Part shown: positions 36,306 to 44,405 of the stretch, piece by piece
How the letters are laid out: every line of letters begins with the position of its first letter
Numbering within the stretch: the stretch's first letter is position 1
Assembly (NCBI RefSeq): GCF_024758005.1
Contig: NZ_CP103288.1
Location: 992,001 to 1,056,000, forward strand
Length of the DNA stretch: 64,000 nt
Source of the DNA: Pseudarthrobacter sp. NS4
GTDB taxonomy: Bacteria > Actinomycetota > Actinomycetes > Actinomycetales > Micrococcaceae
Direction: 5' to 3'
Program-made: the position numbers and the translations under genes
The notes under the pieces: model-generated
What the model was told of the DNA's origin: nothing
Databases searched by the model: none
The model's input: only the letters and a program-made list of their open reading frames with translations

Positions 36306-36343
36306 GCGAACCAGGCCTTAAATCAGCGAACAAGGCCTTAAAT
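36306..36343. repeat. 18-bp direct repeat, period 20, after the alpha-mannosidase
   Basis: GCGAACCAGGCCTTAAAT (36306-36323) and GCGAACAAGGCCTTAAAT (36326-36343) differ at one base. Two bases separate them, so they lie on the same face of the DNA at about two turns. AT-richer than its surroundings. Could be tandem regulator half-sites; purpose unknown. Confidence 0.7.
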
Positions 36344-36347
36344 AGGC

Positions 36348-36384
36348 TGAGTGGGGGCGGTCCCCAACGGCCCGCCACCACTCA
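36348..36384. terminator. terminator-like hairpin downstream of the alpha-mannosidase
   Basis: TGAGTGGGGGCGG (36348-36360) pairs with CCGCCACCACTCA (36372-36384) over 13 positions with one mismatch; ten-base loop. No T tract. Position between converging genes fits termination. Confidence 0.55.
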
Positions 36385-36485
36385 TCCCCCCAATGATGTG
36401 CGAAGGCCCCCGGGACGGCAGACGTCCAAGAATTTATCCCCGTTCTAAAACGTCCGTCCGCCCCACCTTCACACATTCATGATTG

Positions 36486-36511
36486 TTTCACATTCTAATG
36501 ATTTTGTGAAA
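36486..36511. other. inverted repeat TTTCACA/TGTGAAA near the end of the membrane-protein gene
   Basis: TTTCACA (36486-36492) and TGTGAAA (36505-36511), twelve bases apart, in an AT-rich stretch just after the stop codon of the minus-strand gene. It may act as its terminator or a regulator site. The rest of 36385-36485 shows nothing I can name. Confidence 0.4.
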
Positions 36512-36521
36512 GGTGATGAGG

Positions 36522-37259
36522 TTACATTTCGGTAGATGTCCGGCTGCGGCTGGTGCTCCTGCCGCTCTTCACCCTTGCTGCCCAAATCAGTGCCAGGCCG
36601 ATCACAAAGCACAGTACCGCCGTGTAGTTGATGACGTACTCTATGGCGGCCCAGTCCCTGGGGATGACCGGGAAAAGAAGTGAAAGGGCGATGGCAATCG
36701 CGCCCGCTGCCAGAAGCCCCGCTGCGAGCCGCACCAAAACAGGCAGGCGGCTTCGCACAGCACGGAGCATGGCCGGCAGCAGGACCAGCGAAACGTAGGA
36801 CGGGTATGCCCGGCCGGCAGCGCCGTAGTACTCAACCAGCACTCCGTTACGGACATTCGTTCTGGCTATTTCCACAAGCCCTGCCGAGGAACCTGCCGTA
36901 TCCATCATGAAGAACACCGCCATGAGCACCAGGGAGATGGTGAGCAACACGGCCATTCCGGCCTTGCCTGTGATCAACCGGTAAGCACCATCGGCACCAA
37001 ACCCCTTCGTGACGCGGATGCCCACGAAGTAGATGGCAGCAAAGATGACGAAGCGCAGCAGCAGGTTAGCCAGGTTGATCCCGCCCAGGGCCTGGTCAAT
37101 CGCGACGTAGGGCCCCTGGATGCTCAGAAGAATAGCCACGGTCATCAGGGCGAAGATGTAGAACACGGTTCTGTTCTCCCCGCGCAGCGCACTGGGTATT
37201 CGGGCCAACGCGATCAGGCCGCAGATGGCCAGTGTGCTCCACTGAAGAATTGCTATCAT
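36522..37259 (-). CDS. seven-helix membrane protein, possibly MAB_1171c/DUF6545-like
   Basis: 245-residue membrane protein with seven hydrophobic segments (for example LQWSTLAICGLIALARIPS, FYIFALMTVAILLSI, LLLRFVIFAAIYFVGIRV, YVINYTAVLCFVIGLALIWAA) and a Ser/Arg-rich tail. The pattern RIPSALRGENRTVFYIFALM recalls the MAB_1171c family of putative transporters, often found with HTH proteins, but this is from memory. The ATG at 37259 overlaps the upstream gene's TGA (ATGA), so the two are translationally coupled. No catalytic motif. Function unknown. Confidence 0.65.
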   Translation of the reverse strand: MIAILQWSTLAICGLIALARIPSALRGENRTVFYIFALMTVAILLSIQGPYVAIDQALGGINLANLLLRFVIFAAIYFVGIRVTKGFGADGAYRLITGKAGMAVLLTISLVLMAVFFMMDTAGSSAGLVEIARTNVRNGVLVEYYGAAGRAYPSYVSLVLLPAMLRAVRSRLPVLVRLAAGLLAAGAIAIALSLLFPVIPRDWAAIEYVINYTAVLCFVIGLALIWAARVKSGRSTSRSRTSTEM

Positions 37260-37993
37260 CCCAGGTTCTCCCATATCTTTTCCGTCTGCGCTTGGTCCTG
37301 TTCCTGCCGGCGCAGAACTTTGCCCAGGGCCTGCAGCCTGTCACCGGCAAGGGCGGTAAGGTCGCCGTCGGACAGGCTGTCCAGCGCCGCCTGCCGGGCG
37401 CCGGGAGGCCAGCCGGCCTCCTCCTCGGTGATCAGGCCGGTGGCCACCAGCCCGTCCACAGGTCCGACGCCGGCTGCCAGCGCAGTGGCTACGGCCAGTT
37501 CGGCGGACAGCCGGTTGGCACTCAACTGCGCGGAATAGTTCTGGGGAGCCACCCCCGTGGCGGCGGAGACCCGGTGCCGCACCTCGCCGTCGTCAATGGC
37601 GTCCACCCAGTTCTTGACGGAGGTGGCGTGGGGTGCCGGGGTCAGCGCCGGGGGCCTTTCGCCGGATTTCCCGGCAGTTTCCATGGCAGGGCGCGCCAGC
37701 AGGGAGCGAAGGAGGTCGGCAGTGGAAATCTGGCTGACCAGCTCACACCGGGTTGGAGGACGGGCGGGACCCCCCAGCTCCCGGTACGGCTCGAAATCGG
37801 CGAGGGCCGCTACCGGATTGATGTTGTAGGCGCGGCTGATGCTGACCACGGTGCTCACGGATACTTTCCCGCGGACCAGCTGCTGCGCAAGCGTGGTCCG
37901 CTTGATCCCTGAGACCCTGCAGACATCTGCCGTGCTGGCGTCCGGCGCGATGCCGTGCAGCCAGCGCTGGAACGCCTTGGCGGGGAGGGTCAT
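37256..37993 (-). CDS. HTH-domain protein paired with the membrane protein
   Basis: 245 residues. The first 70 look like a helix-turn-helix of Xre/Cro style: STADVCRVSGIKRTTLAQQLVRGKVSVSTVVSISRAYNINPVAALADF (described in parts: STADVCRVSGIKRTTLAQQL, then SVSTVVSISRAYNINPVAAL). The rest is helical and without a motif I recognise. It is the first gene of a two-gene unit, with ATGA coupling to the seven-helix protein. Such HTH plus membrane pairs can be regulators with a membrane sensor, or part of phage-immunity modules; neither is shown. The ATG at 37993 is followed by MTLPAKAFQRWLHG. Its promoter faces the ABC-F promoter across 246 bp. Confidence 0.65.
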   Translation of the reverse strand: MTLPAKAFQRWLHGIAPDASTADVCRVSGIKRTTLAQQLVRGKVSVSTVVSISRAYNINPVAALADFEPYRELGGPARPPTRCELVSQISTADLLRSLLARPAMETAGKSGERPPALTPAPHATSVKNWVDAIDDGEVRHRVSAATGVAPQNYSAQLSANRLSAELAVATALAAGVGPVDGLVATGLITEEEAGWPPGARQAALDSLSDGDLTALAGDRLQALGKVLRRQEQDQAQTEKIWENLG

Positions 37994-38052
37994 GAAGAGC
38001 TCTCTGCAGAACGGACACTTGACTTGATTTTAGCTGCCCTCATGCAGCCGAT

Positions 38053-38081
38053 TTTACCGGCGGGTCCGATTCGACTATGCT
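38053..38081 (+). promoter_or_regulatory. promoter of the ABC-F gene
   Basis: TTTACC (38053-38058), 17-bp spacer, TATGCT (38076-38081). The transcript would start near 38088, just before the attenuator hairpin, leaving a leader of about 150 bases. Confidence 0.55.
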
Positions 38082-38092
38082 TGATGGTCGAG

Positions 38093-38139
38093 CCCGTTGG
38101 TCCGTACACCCCCCAAGTCCGGACCAGCGGGTTCTTTAT
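38093..38139 (+). promoter_or_regulatory. likely transcription attenuator in the ABC-F leader
   Basis: CCCGTTGGTCCG (38093-38104) pairs with CGGACCAGCGGG (38120-38131), 12 positions with one wobble and a 15-base loop, followed at once by TTCTTTAT. This is an intrinsic terminator placed between promoter and gene. Antibiotic-resistance ABC-F genes are often controlled this way. A 29-codon reading frame (38138-38227) starts right after it and ends 12 bp before the ABC-F ATG; another starts at 38077 and reads through the hairpin. Confidence 0.6.
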
Positions 38140-38239
38140 GTCCTGCGGGCCCGAACACCTTGTCCCTGGTGATTTCGCAAGGCAATGCCGGGACGCTTCC
38201 GGCAGGAAACCGGCTGCACACCGGTGAAAGGACCGATCG

Positions 38240-39895
38240 ATGACTGCAACGCTCGTTGCCAAGGACGTCGCCGGCGGCCATGACCACCGCCGGCTCTTCT
38301 CCAAGCTTTCCCTCACTGTTGCACCCGGCGATGTGGTGGGAGTGGTTGGCGCCAACGGCGCCGGCAAGTCCACCCTGCTGAGGCTCCTCGCCGGCGTCGA
38401 CGAGCCGCAGGAAGGCAATGTCAGCCTTGCTCCCGCGGACGCGTTTGTGGGCTGGCTTCCCCAGGAGCATGAGCGGGTCCCCGGTGAGACAGTGGCAGGG
38501 TACATCGCACGCCGCACCGGCTGTGCCCAGGCCACGGCAGAAATGGAATCAACCGCAGAAGCACTGGGCTCTGGCGCACCCGGTGCCGACGACGCTTACG
38601 CCCGCGCCTTCGACCGGTGGATGGCTTCCGGCGCCGCCGACCTCGATGACCGCATCCCTGCCGTCCTGGCGGACCTCGGCCTGGAGGCCGGCCCGGACGC
38701 GTCCATGACCGGGCTCTCCGGCGGCCAGGCGGCGCGGGTGGCGCTGGCGGCGCTGCTGCTCAGCCGTTTCGACGTGGTGCTCCTGGACGAGCCCACCAAT
38801 GATCTTGATCTTGCGGGCCTGGCCAAACTGGAGGACTTCGTCAAGGGCCTTCGCGGCGGTGTTGTCCTGGTCAGCCATGACCGCGAGTTCCTGGCCCGCT
38901 GCGTCACGACGGTGGTGGAACTGGATCTGGCCCAGAACGACGTGGCGGTTTACGACGGCGGCTATGACGCGTTCCTGGAGGAACGCGCCGTCGCGCGCCG
39001 GCATGCCCGGGAAAGGTACGACGAGTTCGCCACCACCAAGGCCGATCTTGTCTCACGTGCCCGGACCCAGCGTGAATGGAGCTCGCAGGGCGTCCGGAAC
39101 GCCATGAAGAAGAACCCGGACAACGACAAGATCCGCCGCGCCGCCAGCAGTGAGTCCTCAGAAAAACAGGCCCAGAAGGTGCGGCAGATGGAATCCCGCA
39201 TTGCCCGGCTGGACGTAGTGGAAGAGCCCCGGAAGGAATGGCAGCTTCAGTTCTCCATCGGCAAGGCCCCCCGCTCCAGTGCCGTGGTGGCGACCCTCCG
39301 TGACGCGGTGGTGCAGCAGGGAAGCTTTACCTTGGGACCGGTGAACCTGCAGCTCAACGCGGGGGAGCGGGTCGGCATCACCGGCCCCAACGGAGCCGGC
39401 AAATCGACCCTGCTTCGCCTGCTGTTGGGTATCACTCCACCGGACTCGGGCAGCGCCTCGATGGGTGCTTCGGTGGCCATCGGCGAGATTGACCAGGCCC
39501 GCGGGTTGCTGGCAGGCCACCTGACCCTCGCATACGCCGTCGAGGCCGTCCTGGTGGACCTGAATCCGGCAGAGGTCCGCACCCTCCTGGCCAAGTTCGG
39601 ATTGAAAGCGGACCACACGGCCAGGGCGGTTGAGTCCCTCTCGCCCGGCGAGCGGACCCGGGCAGCGCTGGCCCTGCTCCAGGCCCGCGGCGTGAACCTC
39701 CTGGTCCTGGACGAACCCACCAACCACCTTGACCTGCCTGCCATCGAGCAGCTTGAAGAGGCGCTGGAAACCTATGACGGCGCACTGCTGCTGGTGAGCC
39801 ATGACCGGAGGCTGCTGGAGAACGTGCGCCTCGATGTACGTTGGGATGTGGACAGCGGCAGGGTCACCGAGCAGCACATCAGCAGCAGCATCTGA
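38240..39895 (+). CDS. ABC-F family ATPase
   Basis: 551-residue protein with two ATP-binding cassettes and no membrane segments. Walker A is GANGAGKST and GPNGAGKST, signatures are LSGGQAARVAL and LSPGERTRAAL, and Walker B is LLDEPTNDLDL and VLDEPTNHLDLP. The linker between them (about 250-330) is charged and helical, as in ribosome-acting ABC-F proteins. Such proteins protect ribosomes from antibiotics or rescue stalled ones. The ATG follows GAAAGGACC. The leader contains a terminator-like attenuator, which favours the drug-inducible resistance type. Drug range cannot be told. The ABC exporter follows 45 bp later. Confidence 0.92.
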   Translation: MTATLVAKDVAGGHDHRRLFSKLSLTVAPGDVVGVVGANGAGKSTLLRLLAGVDEPQEGNVSLAPADAFVGWLPQEHERVPGETVAGYIARRTGCAQATAEMESTAEALGSGAPGADDAYARAFDRWMASGAADLDDRIPAVLADLGLEAGPDASMTGLSGGQAARVALAALLLSRFDVVLLDEPTNDLDLAGLAKLEDFVKGLRGGVVLVSHDREFLARCVTTVVELDLAQNDVAVYDGGYDAFLEERAVARRHARERYDEFATTKADLVSRARTQREWSSQGVRNAMKKNPDNDKIRRAASSESSEKQAQKVRQMESRIARLDVVEEPRKEWQLQFSIGKAPRSSAVVATLRDAVVQQGSFTLGPVNLQLNAGERVGITGPNGAGKSTLLRLLLGITPPDSGSASMGASVAIGEIDQARGLLAGHLTLAYAVEAVLVDLNPAEVRTLLAKFGLKADHTARAVESLSPGERTRAALALLQARGVNLLVLDEPTNHLDLPAIEQLEEALETYDGALLLVSHDRRLLENVRLDVRWDVDSGRVTEQHISSSI

Positions 39896-39940
39896 ACCGA
39901 ACGGCAGTGTGGGCAGTAATTTGAGCGCGGAGCAATATCG

Positions 39941-41854
39941 ATGAGCATGGAACGGGTTGCCCTGAGCTCCCTTCACAACATCACCCGGGCCAAGACCGGT
40001 TTGAAGCCGTTCTCCAAAGCCACACTGAAGCGGGTCCTTGCTTTCGCCCGCCCACACCGGGGGAAACTGCTGGCTTTCGTGGCACTGTCCGTGGTCATGG
40101 CCTTCCTGGCCGTGGCCACCCCGGTCCTGGCGGGGCAGGTGGTGGACGCGATTGTGGCCAAGGCCGGCGCCGGGGAGGTGATCCGGCTGGCGGTGCTCAT
40201 CGCCGCCGTCGCTGTTGCGGAGGCGGGTGTGGGCCTGCTGAACCGCTGGCTGTCCTCCACCATTGGGGAGGGCGTGATCCTGGACCTGCGCACCCGGGTC
40301 TTTGACCACGTGCAGAAGATGCCGATTGCCTTCTTCACACGGACCCGGACCGGTGCCCTGGTGAGCCGCCTGAACAATGACGTCATTGGCGCACAGTCGG
40401 CTTTTGCCGGCACCCTCTCCGGGGTGGTCAGCAACGTGGTGGCGCTGATCCTCACACTGATTGTCATGCTGGGCACCTCGTGGCAGGTCACGGTCCTCGC
40501 CATGATCCTGCTGCCCGTCTTCCTCATCCCGGCCCGGCGGATAGGATCCAAGCTCGCAGACCTGCGCCGGGAGGCGGCCGACCACAACGCCGCCATGGGC
40601 ACGCAGATGACCGAACGCTTTTCAGCTCCCGGTGCCACGCTGGTCAAACTGTTCGGCAGGCCCGACGAGGAATCCCGGGAGTTCGCAGTACGTGCAGGAC
40701 GTGTGCGCGACATTGGCGTCCGGACGGCCATGCTGCAGTTCACGTTTGTCACGGCACTGACCCTCGTTTCCGCCCTGGCCCTTGCCCTGGTCTACGGGCT
40801 GGGTGGATGGCTGGCGATCACCGGCGAGCTGGCCGCCGGTGATGTGGTGGTACTGGCTCTGCTGCTCACCCGCTTGTATGCACCACTCACAGCCCTGTCC
40901 AACGCGCGCGTGGAAATAATGACCGCCCTGGTCAGCTTTGAACGCGTATTTGAGATCCTGGACCTCAATCCACTGATCCAGCAGAAGCCGGGTGCCGTAC
41001 CTGTTCCGCCGGGTCCGGTGTCCGTGGAATTCGACGACGTCCGCTTCGCCTATCCCTCAGCGGACAAGGTTTCGCTGGCCTCGCTGGAGGAGGTATCCAC
41101 CCTGGACACCCGCGGCGGCGAGGAAGTGCTGCACGGCATCAGTTTCCGCGTGGAGCCGGGCCAAACGGTGGCCCTGGTGGGATCCTCAGGGGCGGGCAAA
41201 TCTACCGTCGCCCAACTGCTGGCACGCCTGTACGACGTGGATTCCGGGGCAGTCCGGCTGGGTGGCACCACGCCCGGCAGTGGCCTGGACGTACGCGACG
41301 CCACCTTCGACTCCCTCCGCGACACACTGGGAATGGTCACCCAGGACGGCCATCTCTTCCATGAAACCATCGCCTCAAACCTTCGCCTGGCACGGCCGGA
41401 CGCCACCGGGGAGGACATGTGGGAGGTCATCCGGCAGGCACGGCTGGAAACCATGATCCGGTCACTGCCGGACGGTCTGGAAACAGTGGTGGGGGAGCGC
41501 GGCTACCGGCTGTCCGGCGGTGAGCGCCAGCGCCTCACCATCGCCCGGCTGTTGATCGCCCAGCCCCGGGTAGTGATCCTGGACGAGGCCACAGCCGCAC
41601 TTGATTCCACCAATGAGGCAGCCGTGCAGGCCGCCCTGGGAGCGGCACTTGAGGGACGGACGGCCGTCGTCATCGCCCACCGGCTGTCCACCATCCGGGC
41701 CGCCGACGCCATCCTGGTGGTCGAGGACGGCCGGATCGTGGAACGCGGAACCCACACCGAGCTGCTGGCTGCTGAAGGCCGTTACGCCGAGCTGTACCGG
41801 ACCCAGTTCGCCGAGGCCACTGCGGTGGCCCAGGAGGCTGTTCCGGAGCTTTAG
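39941..41854 (+). CDS. ABC transporter, fused permease and ATPase (exporter type)
   Basis: 637-residue half-transporter: six transmembrane helices (about 38-330; for example LAFVALSVVMAFLAVATPVL) and an ATPase domain with Walker A GSSGAGKST, Q-loop GMVTQDGHLF, signature LSGGERQR, Walker B VVILDEATAALD and H-loop IAHRLST. It would work as a dimer, exporting a drug or lipid. The ATG at 39941 has GGAGC upstream; a second ATG at 39947 is possible. It follows the ABC-F gene on the same strand, so they may share the attenuated transcript, which would fit a resistance role. Substrate unknown. Confidence 0.9.
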   Translation: MSMERVALSSLHNITRAKTGLKPFSKATLKRVLAFARPHRGKLLAFVALSVVMAFLAVATPVLAGQVVDAIVAKAGAGEVIRLAVLIAAVAVAEAGVGLLNRWLSSTIGEGVILDLRTRVFDHVQKMPIAFFTRTRTGALVSRLNNDVIGAQSAFAGTLSGVVSNVVALILTLIVMLGTSWQVTVLAMILLPVFLIPARRIGSKLADLRREAADHNAAMGTQMTERFSAPGATLVKLFGRPDEESREFAVRAGRVRDIGVRTAMLQFTFVTALTLVSALALALVYGLGGWLAITGELAAGDVVVLALLLTRLYAPLTALSNARVEIMTALVSFERVFEILDLNPLIQQKPGAVPVPPGPVSVEFDDVRFAYPSADKVSLASLEEVSTLDTRGGEEVLHGISFRVEPGQTVALVGSSGAGKSTVAQLLARLYDVDSGAVRLGGTTPGSGLDVRDATFDSLRDTLGMVTQDGHLFHETIASNLRLARPDATGEDMWEVIRQARLETMIRSLPDGLETVVGERGYRLSGGERQRLTIARLLIAQPRVVILDEATAALDSTNEAAVQAALGAALEGRTAVVIAHRLSTIRAADAILVVEDGRIVERGTHTELLAAEGRYAELYRTQFAEATAVAQEAVPEL

Positions 41855-42336
41855 GCGTCCGGTCGGCGGGTTTGCAGCCGGGCACCGCCGGGCGGGCCAC
41901 CGCCATGCCCCAAAGCCGCCGACTGCGCAGCGGCCAGCTCGGGCAGGATGTGGTTTGTCAGCAGCGGGGCAAGGTCCGCGGGCAATGCTGCGCGCGGATC
42001 AAGGGCCGCCAGGTCCAGCCACCGGATCTCCGCGATCTCCGCGGACGGGTGTGCCTGCCATGTTCCCGGCGCGCGGAATACAGTGGCTTCGATGTCCGTG
42101 GCGGCCTCGTTGGCGGCGTCGGCGATCCAGACGCCCATCAGCTCCAGATCCCCCGGGTCGATGACGATGCCCACCTCCTCCGCCAGCTCGCGGGCGGCGG
42201 CCTGGGCGGCTGTCTCACCGGCTTCCGGCTTGCCGCCGGGATGCATGAACATGCCTGTGCCGCGCTTGCGCACGGTCAGGAGCCGGCCCGCGCGGTCGAA
42301 CACGCAGACGGCGGACACCACGATCCGCGCCTTCAC
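41851..42336 (-). CDS. Nudix hydrolase
   Basis: 161-residue hydrolase of nucleoside diphosphates linked to other groups. The Nudix box GKPEAGETAAQAAARELAEE with VGI after it (about residues 35-57) has all the conserved Gly, Glu and Arg-Glu residues. The GTG at 42336 overlaps the stop of the DUF6314 gene (GTGA), so it is co-translated with that gene. The last four bases overlap the convergent ABC exporter's stop. The exact substrate cannot be told; the family includes 8-oxo-dGTP cleaners. Confidence 0.9.
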   Translation of the reverse strand: MKARIVVSAVCVFDRAGRLLTVRKRGTGMFMHPGGKPEAGETAAQAAARELAEEVGIVIDPGDLELMGVWIADAANEAATDIEATVFRAPGTWQAHPSAEIAEIRWLDLAALDPRAALPADLAPLLTNHILPELAAAQSAALGHGGGPPGGARLQTRRPDA

Positions 42337-42836
42337 CTGGCAACACCCCGCAGGAGGCGGGAGGTCAGCAGCAGGTCCTTGCGCGGCCCGGTGACGTCCC
42401 AGCTGTAGCTGAACGCGTCCGGCCCCTCCCAGGCGTAGGCCACGCGGTAGGTATCGGGATTGCACCAGTGGTTGTCCAGGTTGGCCTCGGGGGTAAAGCT
42501 CATCCGGTGGAAAGGCCGCCCGTCGGGGAAAAACACGTCCAGGGCATCCGGGCGCCCGGCCGGCCCCAGCAGGTATTCACGGGAAGCGGGGCCGGTAAAG
42601 GAGGGCCAGCGCATGGTGCCTTCTTCGCGGAGGGCCAGGCCGCCGTCGTCGGTCGGGGTAAAAAGTACGACGCCGGAAAAGGTTCCGCGGGTGCCGTCCG
42701 CCCGGTCCAGCAGGTCCCGCTCAAGAGTCCAATGCCCAAGGCTTGGGCGGCCAGCCGCCGGCGGACCGGCGGGGCCGGGCTCATGGGTACCCAGCAGGTA
42801 GGCACGGAGGTCAAACTCCGGGGAACGAACATTCAA
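42333..42836 (-). CDS. DUF6314 family protein
   Basis: 167-residue beta-barrel-like protein of unknown function (HWTLERDLLDRADGTRGTFSG, MRWPSFTGPASREYLLG, VFFPDGRPFHRMSF, YAWEGPDAFSYSWDVTGPRKDLLL in parts). The TTG at 42836 is one base from the 3' end of tRNA-Arg. The acceptor-stem GAGGG, four bases upstream, would act as its Shine-Dalgarno. Its stop overlaps the Nudix start. I see no other start that keeps the conserved N-terminus (FDLRAYLLGTHEPG). Function unknown. Confidence 0.75.
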   Translation of the reverse strand: MNVRSPEFDLRAYLLGTHEPGPAGPPAAGRPSLGHWTLERDLLDRADGTRGTFSGVVLFTPTDDGGLALREEGTMRWPSFTGPASREYLLGPAGRPDALDVFFPDGRPFHRMSFTPEANLDNHWCNPDTYRVAYAWEGPDAFSYSWDVTGPRKDLLLTSRLLRGVAR

Positions 42837-42837
42837 G

Positions 42838-42910
42838 TGCCCTCGATTGGAATCGAACCAACGACACCGGCTTTAGGAGAGCCGTGCTCTATCCACTGAG
42901 CTACGAGGGC
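42838..42910 (-). tRNA. tRNA-Arg, anticodon CCT (reads AGG)
   Basis: 73 bases without encoded CCA. Acceptor stem GCCCTCG pairs with CGAGGGC followed by the discriminator A. D arm AGCTCAGTGGATAGAGC; anticodon stem CGGCT/AGCCG with loop CTCCTAA, giving CCT at positions 34-36; T arm with GGTTCGATTCC. All stems pair. The DUF6314 start codon is one base beyond its 3' end, so both may come from one transcript. Confidence 0.97.
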
Positions 42911-42992
42911 GGGCGTCCGAAGATCGGCAGGGCCGGTCCGGCCGGACACGGATACAAGCATACAAGGTGTGGGGCCGTACTACGCTCAAGGC

Positions 42993-43751
42993 ATGAGTTC
43001 AGTCCCGAACGCCACTCCCGCGGTGGCCTTCATTCCCGACACCACCTCCACCCGGCAGTACATCGGGGCGTGGTCCGTTCTGAGCGTGCTGCAGTACTTT
43101 GCGGCCGAAGCGGCAGTGATCGGGGCCTGGGCGGGTCCCAGGCCGTACGACCTGCGGACCGGCTACATCAGCGACCTCGGTGCAATCAACTGCGGCATAT
43201 TCGACGGCCGGGAGGTCTGCTCCCCGTTGAACTGGCTGATGAACGCCTCATTCGTGGTGCAGGGGATGGGGATGCTGCTGGGTGCATTGCTGCTCAGCTC
43301 GGGGCTGCTGTGCGTGGCTGCCCGCGCCGGTGTGCGGGTCCGGCCCGGCCGCAGGAAGCCCTGGCTGGCAGCTGTCTGGGTGCGGATCCTGACCGGTACG
43401 GCCGGGGCAGGAACTGTCATTGTGGGGCTCGTGCCGGAGGACGTGGGTTCCGGCTGGCACTTTGCCGGAGCTGTCATGTATTTCCTCGCAGGCGCCGCGG
43501 CCCTGCTGGTGCTGGGCATCCTTTGGCTGCACAAATCGGGGATGGCCTGGTTCATCCTGGTGTGCGGCGGGGTGTCGCTGGCCGCGCTGGTTACCGGAGC
43601 CCTGACCCGCATGGACATCCCTGAGCCGGGCACCCTGGAACGGCTGATGGGTTACCCCGTGACGCTGGGGATGGCGACGGCGGGATTAGTTGTTGCCCAG
43701 CGTGTGCACCGGCACCGGAAGCAGGTGCGGGCGGCAGCAGCTGTCAGGTAG
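42993..43751 (+). CDS. DUF998 family membrane protein
   Basis: 252-residue membrane protein with six hydrophobic segments (WSVLSVLQYFAAEAAVIGAW, VVQGMGMLLGALLLSSGLL, VRILTGTAGAGTVIVGLVPE, FAGAVMYFLAGAAALLVLGIL, AWFILVCGGVSLAALVTGAL and a last one near 230) matching the DUF998 pattern, including DLGAINCGIFDGREVCSPLNWLMN in two parts. Function unknown. The ATG at 42993 is preferred; a GTG at 42969 is an alternative. Its last eight bases overlap the stop end of the convergent gene. Confidence 0.85.
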   Translation: MSSVPNATPAVAFIPDTTSTRQYIGAWSVLSVLQYFAAEAAVIGAWAGPRPYDLRTGYISDLGAINCGIFDGREVCSPLNWLMNASFVVQGMGMLLGALLLSSGLLCVAARAGVRVRPGRRKPWLAAVWVRILTGTAGAGTVIVGLVPEDVGSGWHFAGAVMYFLAGAAALLVLGILWLHKSGMAWFILVCGGVSLAALVTGALTRMDIPEPGTLERLMGYPVTLGMATAGLVVAQRVHRHRKQVRAAAAVR

Positions 43752-44373
43752 TTCTTTTTGCCTTCCGCGCGTTCAGCACCACTGCTGCGGCTCCCGCCAG
43801 CAGGCTCAGGACCAGCAGTACCCAGCCGGCAACGGTGAGGCCGGACGCCAGGGCCACCTGGCCGGCGTCGGGTGCATCCGCCGCCATCATGCCGTCTATG
43901 GCCACGTTGGCCCAGAGGCGGACCACTACGAACAGCAGCGGCAACGCCCACAGCGCCCAGCGGAGCGCCTTCCGGGCCACATTGGTGCCGATCAGCAGCA
44001 ACCACGTGAAGCCGAAGATCAGCGGGAAAAGCGTTCCAGCTGTTTTGTGGACGTAGTTGAGCTGGCCGCGCGCGTCAGCATCCATTGCAGCCTGCAACTG
44101 GCCGATGTACCCGGGGTCAAAACCACCGACCAATGAATCGGGCATGGCCAGGCCGCCCGACAGCTGCCGCAGTTGGTCCAGCGTCAGCAGGTGCAGGTAC
44201 CAGAACAGGAACAGGCTGACCACCACGCCGGCAATCAGAATGAGGTTGCTGTTGTTTTGGGCTTTTTCCGGGGTGCGGGCAGTGGTGGGGTTCACAACCG
44301 GTGGCAGGTGGTGCTGCGGCACCACCGCCTTGGAACCGTGCTTCTTAATCCGCTGGGCAGGGGTTTTGGCCAT
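43744..44373 (-). CDS. uncharacterised membrane protein with four helices
   Basis: 209 residues. A basic N-terminus (MAKTPAQRIKKHG) precedes four hydrophobic segments (LILIAGVVVSLFLFWYLHLL, LFPLIFGFTWLLLIGTNVA, WALWALPLLFVVVRLWANVA, LTVAGWVLLVLSLLAGAAAVV). I do not recognise a family. The ATG at 44373 is the natural start; the frame is open further upstream without similarity. It is divergent from the phosphatase gene, 32 bp apart, and convergent with DUF998. Confidence 0.7.
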   Translation of the reverse strand: MAKTPAQRIKKHGSKAVVPQHHLPPVVNPTTARTPEKAQNNSNLILIAGVVVSLFLFWYLHLLTLDQLRQLSGGLAMPDSLVGGFDPGYIGQLQAAMDADARGQLNYVHKTAGTLFPLIFGFTWLLLIGTNVARKALRWALWALPLLFVVVRLWANVAIDGMMAADAPDAGQVALASGLTVAGWVLLVLSLLAGAAAVVLNARKAKRTT

Positions 44374-44405
44374 GGCACCATTATCCCGCCCCATAAACTG
44401 AAGCC

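Noticed and set aside
43744..43751. Eight-base overlap of converging gene ends
   Set aside because: Overlapping stop ends are common in compact genomes; no sign of antisense regulation.
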